Origin: Archivesica marissinica
Lineage: Eukaryota; Mollusca; Bivalvia; Venerida; Vesicomyidae
Length of the DNA stretch: 64,000 bases
NCBI GenBank assembly: GCA_014843695.1
Contig: CM026391.1
Coordinates: forward strand, 36,019,711 to 36,083,710
Direction: 5' to 3'
Part shown: in pieces, positions 14,801 to 26,400 of the stretch
How positions within the stretch are numbered: position 1 is the stretch's first letter
How the letters are laid out: each line of letters opens with the position of its first letter
Notes under the pieces: generated by a model
Database searches by the model: none
Told to the model about the DNA's origin: nothing
The model's input: the letters and a program-made list of their open reading frames with translations, nothing else
Made by a program: the position numbers and the translations under genes

Positions 14801-15670
14801 CGTCCTTTCGATCCACCTATCATAGGATACCCATCGAAACCGTCCTTCCATCCACCTATCATAGGATATACCAGTCCGAAACCATCCTTCCATCCACCTA
14901 TCATAGGTAACCTTAGTCCGAAACCGTCCTTCCATCCACATATCATAGGATATAATCAGTCCGAAACCGTCCTTTCATCCACCTATCATAGGATACACCA
15001 GTCCGAAACCGTCCTTCCATCCACCTATCATAGGATACACCAGTCCGAAACCGTCCTTTCATCCACATATCATAGGATACACCAGTCCGAAACCGTCCTT
15101 CCATCCACCTATCATAGGATATCACCAGTCCGAAACCGTCCTTCCATCCACCTATCATAGGATACACCAGTCCGAAACCGTCCTTCCATCCACCTATCAT
15201 AGGATATACCAGTCCGAAACCGTCCTTCCATCCACCTATCATTGGATATACAAGTCCGAAACCGTCCTTCCATCCACCTATCATAGGATACACAAGTCCG
15301 AAACCGTCCTTTCATCCACCTATCATAGGATACACCAGTCCGAAACCGTCCTTCCATCCACCTATCATAGGATACACCAGTCCGAAACCGTCCTTCCATC
15401 CACCTATCATAGGATACACCAGTCCGAAACCGTCCTTCCATCCACCTATCATAGGATACACCAGTCCGAAACCGTCCTTCCATCCACCTATCATAGGATA
15501 TATTAGTCCGAAACCGTCCTTCAATCCACCTATCATAGGATATACCAGTCCGAAACCGTCCTTCCATCCACCTATCATAGGATACACCAGTCCGAAACCA
15601 TCCTTCCATCCACCTATCATAGGATACACCAGTCCGAAACCGTCCTTCCATCCACCTATCATAGGATACA
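14800..15670. repeat. 42-bp minisatellite, second block, cut by assembly gap
   Basis: Same unit as the block at 10785-14070, about 20 copies, running directly into the run of N. The true length of this array is therefore unknown. Confidence 0.96.
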
Positions 15671-16670
15671 NNNNNNNNNNNNNNNNNNNNNNNNNNNNNN
15701 NNNNNNNNNNNNNNNNNNNNNNNNNNNNNNNNNNNNNNNNNNNNNNNNNNNNNNNNNNNNNNNNNNNNNNNNNNNNNNNNNNNNNNNNNNNNNNNNNNNN
15801 NNNNNNNNNNNNNNNNNNNNNNNNNNNNNNNNNNNNNNNNNNNNNNNNNNNNNNNNNNNNNNNNNNNNNNNNNNNNNNNNNNNNNNNNNNNNNNNNNNNN
15901 NNNNNNNNNNNNNNNNNNNNNNNNNNNNNNNNNNNNNNNNNNNNNNNNNNNNNNNNNNNNNNNNNNNNNNNNNNNNNNNNNNNNNNNNNNNNNNNNNNNN
16001 NNNNNNNNNNNNNNNNNNNNNNNNNNNNNNNNNNNNNNNNNNNNNNNNNNNNNNNNNNNNNNNNNNNNNNNNNNNNNNNNNNNNNNNNNNNNNNNNNNNN
16101 NNNNNNNNNNNNNNNNNNNNNNNNNNNNNNNNNNNNNNNNNNNNNNNNNNNNNNNNNNNNNNNNNNNNNNNNNNNNNNNNNNNNNNNNNNNNNNNNNNNN
16201 NNNNNNNNNNNNNNNNNNNNNNNNNNNNNNNNNNNNNNNNNNNNNNNNNNNNNNNNNNNNNNNNNNNNNNNNNNNNNNNNNNNNNNNNNNNNNNNNNNNN
16301 NNNNNNNNNNNNNNNNNNNNNNNNNNNNNNNNNNNNNNNNNNNNNNNNNNNNNNNNNNNNNNNNNNNNNNNNNNNNNNNNNNNNNNNNNNNNNNNNNNNN
16401 NNNNNNNNNNNNNNNNNNNNNNNNNNNNNNNNNNNNNNNNNNNNNNNNNNNNNNNNNNNNNNNNNNNNNNNNNNNNNNNNNNNNNNNNNNNNNNNNNNNN
16501 NNNNNNNNNNNNNNNNNNNNNNNNNNNNNNNNNNNNNNNNNNNNNNNNNNNNNNNNNNNNNNNNNNNNNNNNNNNNNNNNNNNNNNNNNNNNNNNNNNNN
16601 NNNNNNNNNNNNNNNNNNNNNNNNNNNNNNNNNNNNNNNNNNNNNNNNNNNNNNNNNNNNNNNNNNNNNN
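15671..16670. other. Assembly gap, exactly 1000 N
   Basis: A run of exactly 1000 N, the conventional size for an unsized scaffold gap. The left flank is the 42-bp array and the right flank is a different 31-bp array, so both junctions lie in tandem repeats. Confidence 0.99.
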
Positions 16671-16827
16671 TATTAAATGTCATGTTAAATCTAACTTTTG
16701 TTATTAAATGTCATGTTAAATCTAACTTTTGTTATTAAATGTCATGTTAAATCTAACTTTTGTTATTAAATGTCATGTTAAATCTAACTTTTGTTATTAA
16801 ATGTCATGTTAAATCTAACTTTTGTTT
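16671..16827. repeat. 31-bp tandem repeat (5 copies), starts at the gap
   Basis: Five near-identical units with tag AAATGTCATGTTAAATCTAA. The left edge is the N gap, so the array may be longer. Confidence 0.95.
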
Positions 16828-16887
16828 TCATTTTCTAAGCGTGTGAGCGTAAAATGTACACATCAATTTTCTACTGCGATCCTTTAA

Positions 16888-17203
16888 AGCGACATTACAT
16901 CGCAATGCGCAAATAAAATGCATTTTTTCACGTATAAATGCATAGCTACTACACATTATTATGAATACATTCAAACACTACATTTGAATCAATAAACAGT
17001 GTTTTTGAGGATACACGCATTGTATTACGCATGAATGTCGACCATATTTACATTATTTTGTTATGTCAACAAATCGCGTATACGACGTTTGTTTATTTGT
17101 TTAAATACTCAGTTTTTGATGCAAATATTTGGAAAAATATTATACCATATAATAGCAAATTACATTCTGCAGACCATTGCGTTTTCATCGATGTAGTGTC
17201 GCT
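16888..17203. mobile_element. TTAA-flanked MITE (AGCGAC termini)
   Basis: A 316-bp element with terminal inverted repeats AGCGACATTACATCG (left) and AGCGACACTACATCG (right, reverse complement), flanked on both sides by TTAA (16884-16887 and 17204-17207). No coding capacity. The termini plus a TTAA target duplication are typical of non-autonomous TTAA-specific DNA transposons. It ends only 36 bp before a TRPM exon. A single related end (TTAAAGCGACACAC) occurs near 51027. Confidence 0.75.
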
Positions 17204-17239
17204 TTAAGAATCAAACATCATTTCTCTTCTATTATACAG

Positions 17240-17447
17240 GATCAGATTCCGAGACTTGTGATCCAATGAAGAAATTGGAGGATTCTGACAACTTCATCCC
17301 TGTCGTAGGTCTGCTTGTACAGGGCTCTCCAAGGAATATAGACCATGTACTGTTCTACCTACAAAACAAGATGCCTGTTATGGTCCTGAGAGGAAGTGGA
17401 GGAATAGCAGATATGATAGGATACATACATGAGGAAATGTTGGGAAA
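17240..17447 (+). CDS. TRPM: TRPM exon: N-terminal homology region (SLOG-like)
   Basis: Acceptor TTATACAG ends at 17239; donor GTAAGTGG starts at 17448. The exon enters with two bases of a split codon and leaves with two. It encodes about 68 residues including NFIPVVGLLVQGSPRNIDHV and PVMVLRGSGGIADMIGYIHE. This matches the TRPM pattern of a valine-rich strand, then a P-V-V-V-x-x-G-(S/T)-G-x-x-A-D block in the ligand-binding fold of the N-terminus. The exon frame would hit TAA immediately if the intron were retained (GGA AAG TAA), because the stop overlaps the donor. Its 3' end is the seed of the tandem array that follows. Confidence 0.92.
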
Positions 17448-20400
17448 GTAAGTGGAAGAATTGTTGATATGATAGGATACATACATGAGGAAATGTTGGG
17501 AAAGAAGGGAGGGAAGGAATTGTTGATATGATTGAATACGTACATGAGGAAATGTTGGGAAAGTAAGTGAAGGAATTGTTGATATGATTGAATACGTACA
17601 TGAGGAAATGTTGGGAAAGTAAGTGAAGGAATTGTTGATATGATAGGATACATACATGAGGAAATGTTGGGAAAGAAGGGAGGGAAGGAATTGTTGATAT
17701 GATTGAATACGTACATGAGGAAATGTTGGGAAAGTAAGTGAAGGAATTGTTGATATGATTGAATACGTACATGAGGAAATGTTGGGAAAGTAAGTGAAGG
17801 AATTGTTGATATGATAGGATACATACATGAGGAAATGTTGGGAAAGTAAGTGAAGGAATTGTTGATATGATTGAATACGTACATGAGGAAATGTTGGGAA
17901 AGTAAGTGAAGGAATTGTTGATATGATAGGATACATACATGAGGAAATGTTGGGAAAGTAAGTGAAGGAATTGTTGATATGATAGGATACATACATGAGG
18001 AAATGTTGGGAAAGTAAGTGAAGGAATTGTTGATTTGAATACGTACATGAGGAAATGTTGGGAAAGAAGGGAGGGAAGGAATTGTTGATATGATAGGATA
18101 CATGCATGAGGAAATGTTGGGAAAGAAGGGAGGGAAGGAATTGTTGATATGATTGAATACGTACATGAGGAAATGTTGGGAAAGAAGGAGGGAAGGAATT
18201 GTTGATATGATAGGATACATGCATGAGGAAATGTTGGGAAAGAAGGGAGGGAAGGAATTGTTGATATGATTGAATACGTACATGAGGAAATGTTGGGAAA
18301 GAAGGGAGGGAAGGAATTGTTGATATGATTGAATACGTACATGAGGAAATGTTGGGAAAGTAAGTGAAGGAATTGTTGATATGATTGAATACGTACATGA
18401 GGAAATGTTGGGAAAGAAGGGAGGGAAGGAATTGTTGATATGATTGAATACGTACATGAGGAAATGTTGGGAAAGTAAGTGAAGGAATTGTTGATATGAT
18501 TGAATACGTACATGAGGAAATGTTGGGAAAGAAGGGAGGGAAGGAATTGTTGATATGATTGAAAATGCTTCTAAACCTATCAAAGCCTAATCCCACTGAC
18601 CTTTCAATCATTTTACGTTATTCCCTCCCACAAAAAAAACGGATATCAGAATCTTCCAATTTGGTGGGAGAAATCAATTTTATTTTGTTCACTGCTCATT
18701 TCTATTCACATTTCTTTAAAAAGGACTGACTTCTTTCCAGGGCTGAATCTGACCCAGATTATGAGGAAAATTTCCTGAAGCCAGAGTTGATCAAGATGAT
18801 CATGAGAATGTATGCGTCCTTCTTTGAAGATAATGAGCAGGGAAAGTTTGCGCTCCGGGATAAGATAATACAGTGTGTGAAAATTGCTAGTGAGGTACTA
18901 CATTCTTACAAGTGTTACGTTATTGTGTTCATATTACATTCATGCCTAGGTTATTGTGTTCATATTATATTCATGCCTAGGTTATTGTGTTCATATTACA
19001 TTCATGCCTAGGTTATTGTGTTCATATTATATTCATGCCTAGGTTATTGTGTTCATACTATATTCATGCCTAGGTTATTGTGTTCATACTACATTATTAC
19101 CCGTGTTACTGTGTGTCCATACTACATTCATGCCTAGGTTATTGTGTTCATACTACATTATTACCTGTGTTACTGTGTGTTCATACTATATTATTGCCTG
19201 TGTTACTGTGTGTTCATACTATATTATTGCCTGTGTTACTGTGTGTTCATACTACATTATTGCCTGTGTTACTGTGTGTTCATACTACATTATTACCTGT
19301 GTTACTGTGTGTTCATACTATATTATTACCTGTGTTACTGTGTGTTCATACTACATTATTACCTGTGTTACTGTGTGTTCATACTACATTATTGCCTGTG
19401 TTACTGTGTGTTCATACTACATTATTACCCGTGTTACTGTGTGTTCATACTACATTATTGCCTGTGTTACTGTGTGTTCATACTACATTATTGCCTGTGT
19501 TACTGTGTGTTCATACTACATTATTGCCTGTATTACTGTGTGTTCATACTACATTATTACCCATGTTACTGTGTGTTCATACTACATTATTGCCTGTATT
19601 ACTGTGTGTTCACACTACATTATTGCCTGTGTTACTGTGTTCATACTACATTATTGCCTGTGTTACTGTGTGTTCATACTATATTATTGCCTGTATTACT
19701 GTGTGTTCATACTACATTATTGCCTGTGTTACCGTGTGTTCATACTATATTATTACCTGTGTTACTGTGTGTTCATACTATATTATTGCCTGTGTTACTG
19801 TGTGTTAATACTACATTATTGCCTGTGTTACTGTGTGTTCATACTATATTATTGCCTGTGTTACTGTGTGTTCATACTACATTATTGCCTGTATTAGTGT
19901 GTTAATACTACATTATTACCTGTGTTACTGTGTGTTCATACTATATTATTGCCTGTATTACTGTGTGTTCATACTACATTATTACCTGTGTTACTGTGTG
20001 TTCATACTATATTATTACCCGTATTACTGTGTGTTCATACTATATTATTACCTGTGTTACTGTGTGTTCACACTACATTATTGCCTGTGTTACTGTGTTC
20101 ATACTACATTATTGCCTGTGTTACTGTGTGTTCATACTATATTATTGCCTGTATTACTGTGTGTTCATACTACATTATTGCCTGTGTTACCGTGTGTTCA
20201 TACTATATTATTACCTGTGTTACTGTGTGTTCATACTATATTATTGCCTGTGTTACTGTGTGTTAATACTACATTATTGCCTGTGTTACTGTGTGTTCAT
20301 ACTATATTATTGCCTGTGTTACTGTGTGTTCATACTACATTATTGCCTGTATTAGTGTGTTAATACTACATTATTACCTGTGTTACTGTGTGTTCATACT

Positions 20401-23400
20401 ATATTATTGCCTGTGTTACTGTGTGTTCATACTATATTATTACCCGTATTACTGTGTGTTCATACTACATTATTACCTGTGTTACTGTGTGTTCATACTA
20501 CATTATTACCTGTGTTACTGTGTGTTCATACTACATTATTACCTGTGTTACTGTGTGTTCATACTATATTATTACCCGTATTACTGTGTGTTCATACTAT
20601 ATTATTACCTGTGTTACTGTGTGTTCATACTACATTATTGCCTGTGTTCATACTATATTATTGCCTGTGTTACTGTGTGTTCATACTACATTATTGCCTG
20701 TGTTCATACTACATTATTGCCTGTGTTACTGTGTGTTCATACTATATTATTGCCTGTGTTCATACTATATTATTGCCTGTGTTACTGTGTGTTCATCCTA
20801 TATTATTACCTGTGTTACTGTGTGTTCATACTACATTATTGCCTGTGGGTCATTCCGTGTCAAATCACCCAATGAGGTAAACCGTACCCCCTTCGATTTT
20901 GCTGAAATTTGGTTTATATGCTCATTTCAGCTGAAAAATCTGATATTCCAAAATTTAGCTTCATCGGACGAACGGTTCCTGAGATACGGCCAACCCAATT
21001 TTTTAAAAAATGGGAGATTTCGGCCAAAATGGGCGTGGCCGCCAATATTCAAATGACCATAGCTCAGTTACCGATAGGTCAAAATTGATGAAATATGAAT
21101 TTCTGGAATGGAAATATCACACGGATTCCAAATCTACCCTTATTTTTGACATAGGAATGTTTTAAAGAGTGATAACCTTTTGACCTTGAATTTGACCTTG
21201 AATATGACCTTGTGGCCCATGTGACCTTAAGATGACCTATCATGAAAAAAATAGCCCAACATGTTTTCTACACTATATAAAAAAATTGGAGGTATAATAT
21301 CTTTTATAAGCCTGTAAAATCAAGTCAAATATCCACACATGAGGCTGAAAATCAGTGTCTTTGCACTTAAAACAGGATTATGTTCATGGATAAGTTCTGA
21401 GGATACATAGTAACCTGCTGCAGACTTTCCTAAAGATAGGTAACTATGATTCAAACAGAAAGTCATCCTCTTTTTATCAGTCTGATTATATATTACTTAT
21501 TAGGTCTCAATGAAGGTTTTCAAACTATTCGTCATCAATGACCCAGTCTTTGCACACCCTTGACATTTTTGCGATGTCATATTTGCTGATGCAGTAGCTT
21601 CTTGATGAGGATGAAGTAAGTGATGGTGCTTCAAGACTGCAAAGAATGTCAGACTCTTGAATCCAACACTTATCCTTTGAAGATGGCCATTGGAACTGTT
21701 TAGCAGGTCCATGTGGATGCATGAAATCTATCCTACTGTCCCCGAATTCTTTTGAAATTTCGTCTCCATACCGATCCATGGATGATCATCGTAAAGACAA
21801 CATATAAAGGACTGAAGCTTTATTTGAAGTGGCACTGTTTGTTCGTCATCAAGTTCTACATCGGCTTCTACGCCATCACTCTGTGATACCAGTGCAAGTT
21901 CTGGATTGGCGGCTTGAGTACTCAACCTGTACACCTGCAGTCTCGATCTGGATACAGGAATGAACCTGTGAAACTGCAACGTTCCTTTTATTGTCCATGC
22001 AAGTTCAAACCTTGGTTTCAGTTCCGTTTCAGATTGTGCTACTTCCTCAGGCATCACAGAAAAGAACTTGATTCCAGGGATGTTCTTGATGCAGAAGTCG
22101 AGAATTGCCTCAGATGTTAAGATCTGGTCATTGTACAGACGCTGTATACTTGCTTTTGCGACAAGTCAATTTACGGTACCACCAATTCCATCTCAGGCAC
22201 TTTTTCCATGCGATGTCGCAAAGAAATTCCACTCTGCGGCCAATTCAAAATCTTCACTGTGGTGGCAAAGATTGATAAAATTGTACTTGTTTTTATATTG
22301 CCCTGCACCCATCAGTGAAGTAGTGAATCTTCTTCACTGATGGAAACTCTGCTTTCAAATACTCTATTACAACTTTCAGAAAGGCGGAAACAGTCACTGT
22401 TGAATGCTCTTTAATGTCACTTATAACACAGATATTCCAGTGGATATGGGTGCCATCCTCCTGTCTTTGTGGCCTGTTTATTTTCCCAATGGAAACTTTG
22501 GATCTCGTCTTGGACGACATAGGAGTAATATTCGGCAACGTCCCCCTGCATGACGATTTCTTCCAATGCAGCCATGGAGGTCTTCAGTTGTTTCATATAT
22601 GAACTTTGGGACTTTGCTGTATAACTATGGCGAGTCAGTGTACACACTTGGGTTGTGAAGTTCTCAATAAAGTCCTCTTTGGATTCAATGATAGTGACCA
22701 GTTTTGTACTATCTGTACTGACACACTGGAAATATCGAGCTCCTCACATTGATTTAGGTAGTCAATGAGCCCCTGGTGACCAGGGCACTCTTTGCATTGA
22801 CCCATCATGCACTTTTCACTTTCATCTGAACAGACAGGGATTCTTGAGTCGAAATTAACCCTTTTCAGCGATTCTTGAGTCGAAATTAACCCTTTTCAGC
22901 CTCATGTGTGGATATTTGACTTGATTTTACAGGCTTATAAAAGATATTATACCTCCAATTTTTTGATATTGTGTAGAAAACATGTTGGGCTATTTTTTTC
23001 ATGATAGGTCATCTTAAGGTCACATGGGCCACAAGGTCAAATTCAAGGTCAAATTCAAGGTCAAAAGGTTATCACTCTTTAAAACATTCATATGTCAAAA
23101 ATAAGGGTATATTTGAAATCCTTGTGGAATTTCCATTCCAGAAATTCATATTTCATCAATTTTGACCTATCGGTAACTGAGCTGTGGTCATTTGAATATT
23201 GGCGGCCACGCCCATTTTGGCCGAAATCTCCCATTTTTGGTTGGCCGTATCTCAGGAACCGTTAGTCCGATGAAGCTAAAATTTGGAATACCAGATTTTT
23301 CAGCTGAAATGAGCATATAAACCAAATGTCAGCAAAATCGAAGGGGGTACGGTTTACTTTTTACATTTTATTGGGTGATTTGACACGGAATGACCCCCTG

Positions 23401-26400
23401 TGTTACTGTGTGTTCATACTACATTATTGCCTGTGTTCATACTATATTATTGCCTGTGTTACTGTGTGTTCATACTACATTATTGCCTGTGTTCATACTA
23501 CATTATTGCCTGTGTTACTGTGTGTTCATACTATATTATTGCCTGTGTTACTGTGTGTTCATACTATATTATTGCCTGTGTTACTGTGTGTTCATACTAC
23601 ATTATTACCCGTGTTACTGTGTGTTCATACTATATTATTGCCTGTGTTACTGTGTGTTCATACTACATTATTACCTGTGTTACTGTGTGGTCATACTACA
23701 TTATTACCCGTGTTACTGTGTGTTCATACTACATTATTGCCTGTGTTACTGTGTTCATACTACATTATTGCCTGTGTTACTGTGTGTTCATACTACATTA
23801 TTACCTGTATTACTGTTTGTTCATACTACATTATTGCCTGTGTTACTGTGTGTTCATACTACATTATTACCTGTGTTACTGTGTGTTCATACTACATTAT
23901 TACCTGTGTTACTGTGTGTTCATACTACATTATTGCCTGTGTTACTGTGTGTTCATACTACATTATTGCCTGTGTTACTGTGTGTTCATACTACATTATT
24001 ACCTGTTTACTGTGTGTTCATACTACATTATTGCCTGTATTACTGTGTGTTCATACTACATTATTGCCTGTATTATGTGTTCATACTACATTATTGCCTG
24101 TATTACTGTGTGTTCATACTACATTATTGCCTGTATTACTGTGTGTTCATACTACATTATTACCCGTATTACTGTGTTCATACTACATTATTTATAGTGT
24201 TTGTTCATATTTTGATTGACATGTATAATTCTACAATTGTTACTTCCAGGGTGATGGTGATCACTCTTACATGACTGTTGTCAACATGAAGGGATGGGGA
24301 TCCAGCATGAGGGACTTAGACAAGTATATTCTTAGGGCACTTTTCAAATGTGAGTGATTCTTGTCTGGATATAGCACAGAGTTATGGAATTGTTAAACTG
24401 TGTTGTATCAAGTGTAGTTGTCCTGGAATTGATCAACAATCTAACTGAAACGATCTTCATCAGGGTCTACGTAAGTCACATCAACATAATTTAAAGTTAT
24501 AAGTCTGTTGAAACTGATTGCTACAGGCTCTGTATGGCCAGATACTGAGTGAAACCACATGCCTACTGTATGGCCAGATACTGAGTGAAACCACATACCT
24601 ACTGTATGGCCAGATACTGAGTGAAACCACATACCTACTGTATGGCCAGATACTGAGTGAAACCACATACCTACTGTATGGCCAGATACTGAGTGAAACC
24701 ACATACCTACTGTATGGCCAGATACTGAGTGAAACCACATACCTACTGTATGGCCAGATACTGAGTGAAACCACATACCTACTGTATGGCCAGATACTGA
24801 GTGAAACCACATACCTACTGTATGGCCAGATGCTGAGTGAAACCACATACCTACTGTATGGCCAGATACTGAGTGAAACCACATACCTACTGTATGGCCA
24901 GATACTGAGTGAAACCACATACCTACTGTATGGCCAGATACTGAGTGAAACCACATACCTACTGTATGGCCAGATGCTGAGTGAAACCACATACATATAT
25001 GGTCAGCTCCTGAGTGAAACCACACACATATATGGTTAGCTCTTGAGTGAAACCACATACATATATGGTCAGCTCCTGAGTGAAACCACATACATATATG
25101 GTTAGCTCTTGAGTGAAACCACACACATATATGGTCAGCTCTTGAGTGAAACCACATACATATATGGTTAGCTCCTTAGTGAAACCACACACATATATGG
25201 TTAGCTCTTGAGTGAAACCACATACATATATGGTTAGCTCCTTAGTGAAACCACACACATATATGGTTAGCTCTTGAGTGAAACCACATACATATATGGT
25301 TAGCTCCTTAGTGAAACCACACACATATATGGTTAGCTCTTGAGTGAAACCACACACATATATGGTTAGCTCTTGAGTGAAACCACACACATATATGGTT
25401 AGCTCTTGAGTGAAACCACACACATATATGGTTAGCTCTTGAGTGAAACCACACACATATATGGTTAGCTCCTTAGTGAAACCACACACATATATGGTTA
25501 GCTCCTTAGTGAAACCACACACATATATGGTTAGCTCCTTAGTGAAACCACACACATATATGGTTAGCTCCTTAGTGAAACCACACACATATATGGTTAG
25601 TTCCTTAGTGAAACCACACACATATATGGTTAGCTCCTTAGTGAAACCACACACATATATGGTTAGCTCCTTAGTGAAACCACACACATATATGGTTAGC
25701 TCCTTAGTGAAACCACACACATATATGGTTAGCTCCTGAGTGAAACCACACACATATATGGTTAGCTCCTTAGTGAAACCACACACATATATGGTTAGCT
25801 CCTGAGTGAAACCACACACATATATGGTTAGCTCTTGAGTGAAACCACACACATATATGGTTAGCTCCTTAGTGAAACCACACACATATATGGTTAGCTC
25901 TTGAGTGAAACCACACACATATATGGTTAGCTCCTTAGTGAAACCACACACATATATGGTTAGCTCCTTAGTGAAACCACACACATATATGGTTAGCTCC
26001 TTAGTGAAACCACACACATATATGGTTAGCTCCTTAGTGAAACCACACACATATATGGTTAGCTCTTGAGTGAAACCACACACATATATGGTTAGCTCCT
26101 TAGTGAAACCACACACATATATGGTTAGCTCCTTAGTGAAACCACATACATATATGGTTAGCTCTTGAGTGAAACCACACACATATATGGTTAGCTCCTT
26201 AGTGAAACCACACACATATATGGTTAGCTCCTTAGTGAAACCACATACATATATGGTTAGCTCCTTAGTGAAACCACACACATATATGGTTAGCTCCTTA
26301 GTGAAACCACACACATATATGGTTAGCTCCTTAGTGAAACCACACACATATATGGTTAGCTCCTTAGTGAAACCACACACATATATGGTTAGCTCCTTAG

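Noticed and set aside
10797..15662. Minus-strand frames resembling repeats of WMEGRFRTGVSYDR
   Set aside because: The 42-bp unit is 14 codons. Three frames are open at once, and the large frame across the N run is meaningless.
17355..18611. Three overlapping minus-strand frames of about 400 codons
   Set aside because: They are the antisense of the exon-derived minisatellite, open in all three frames.
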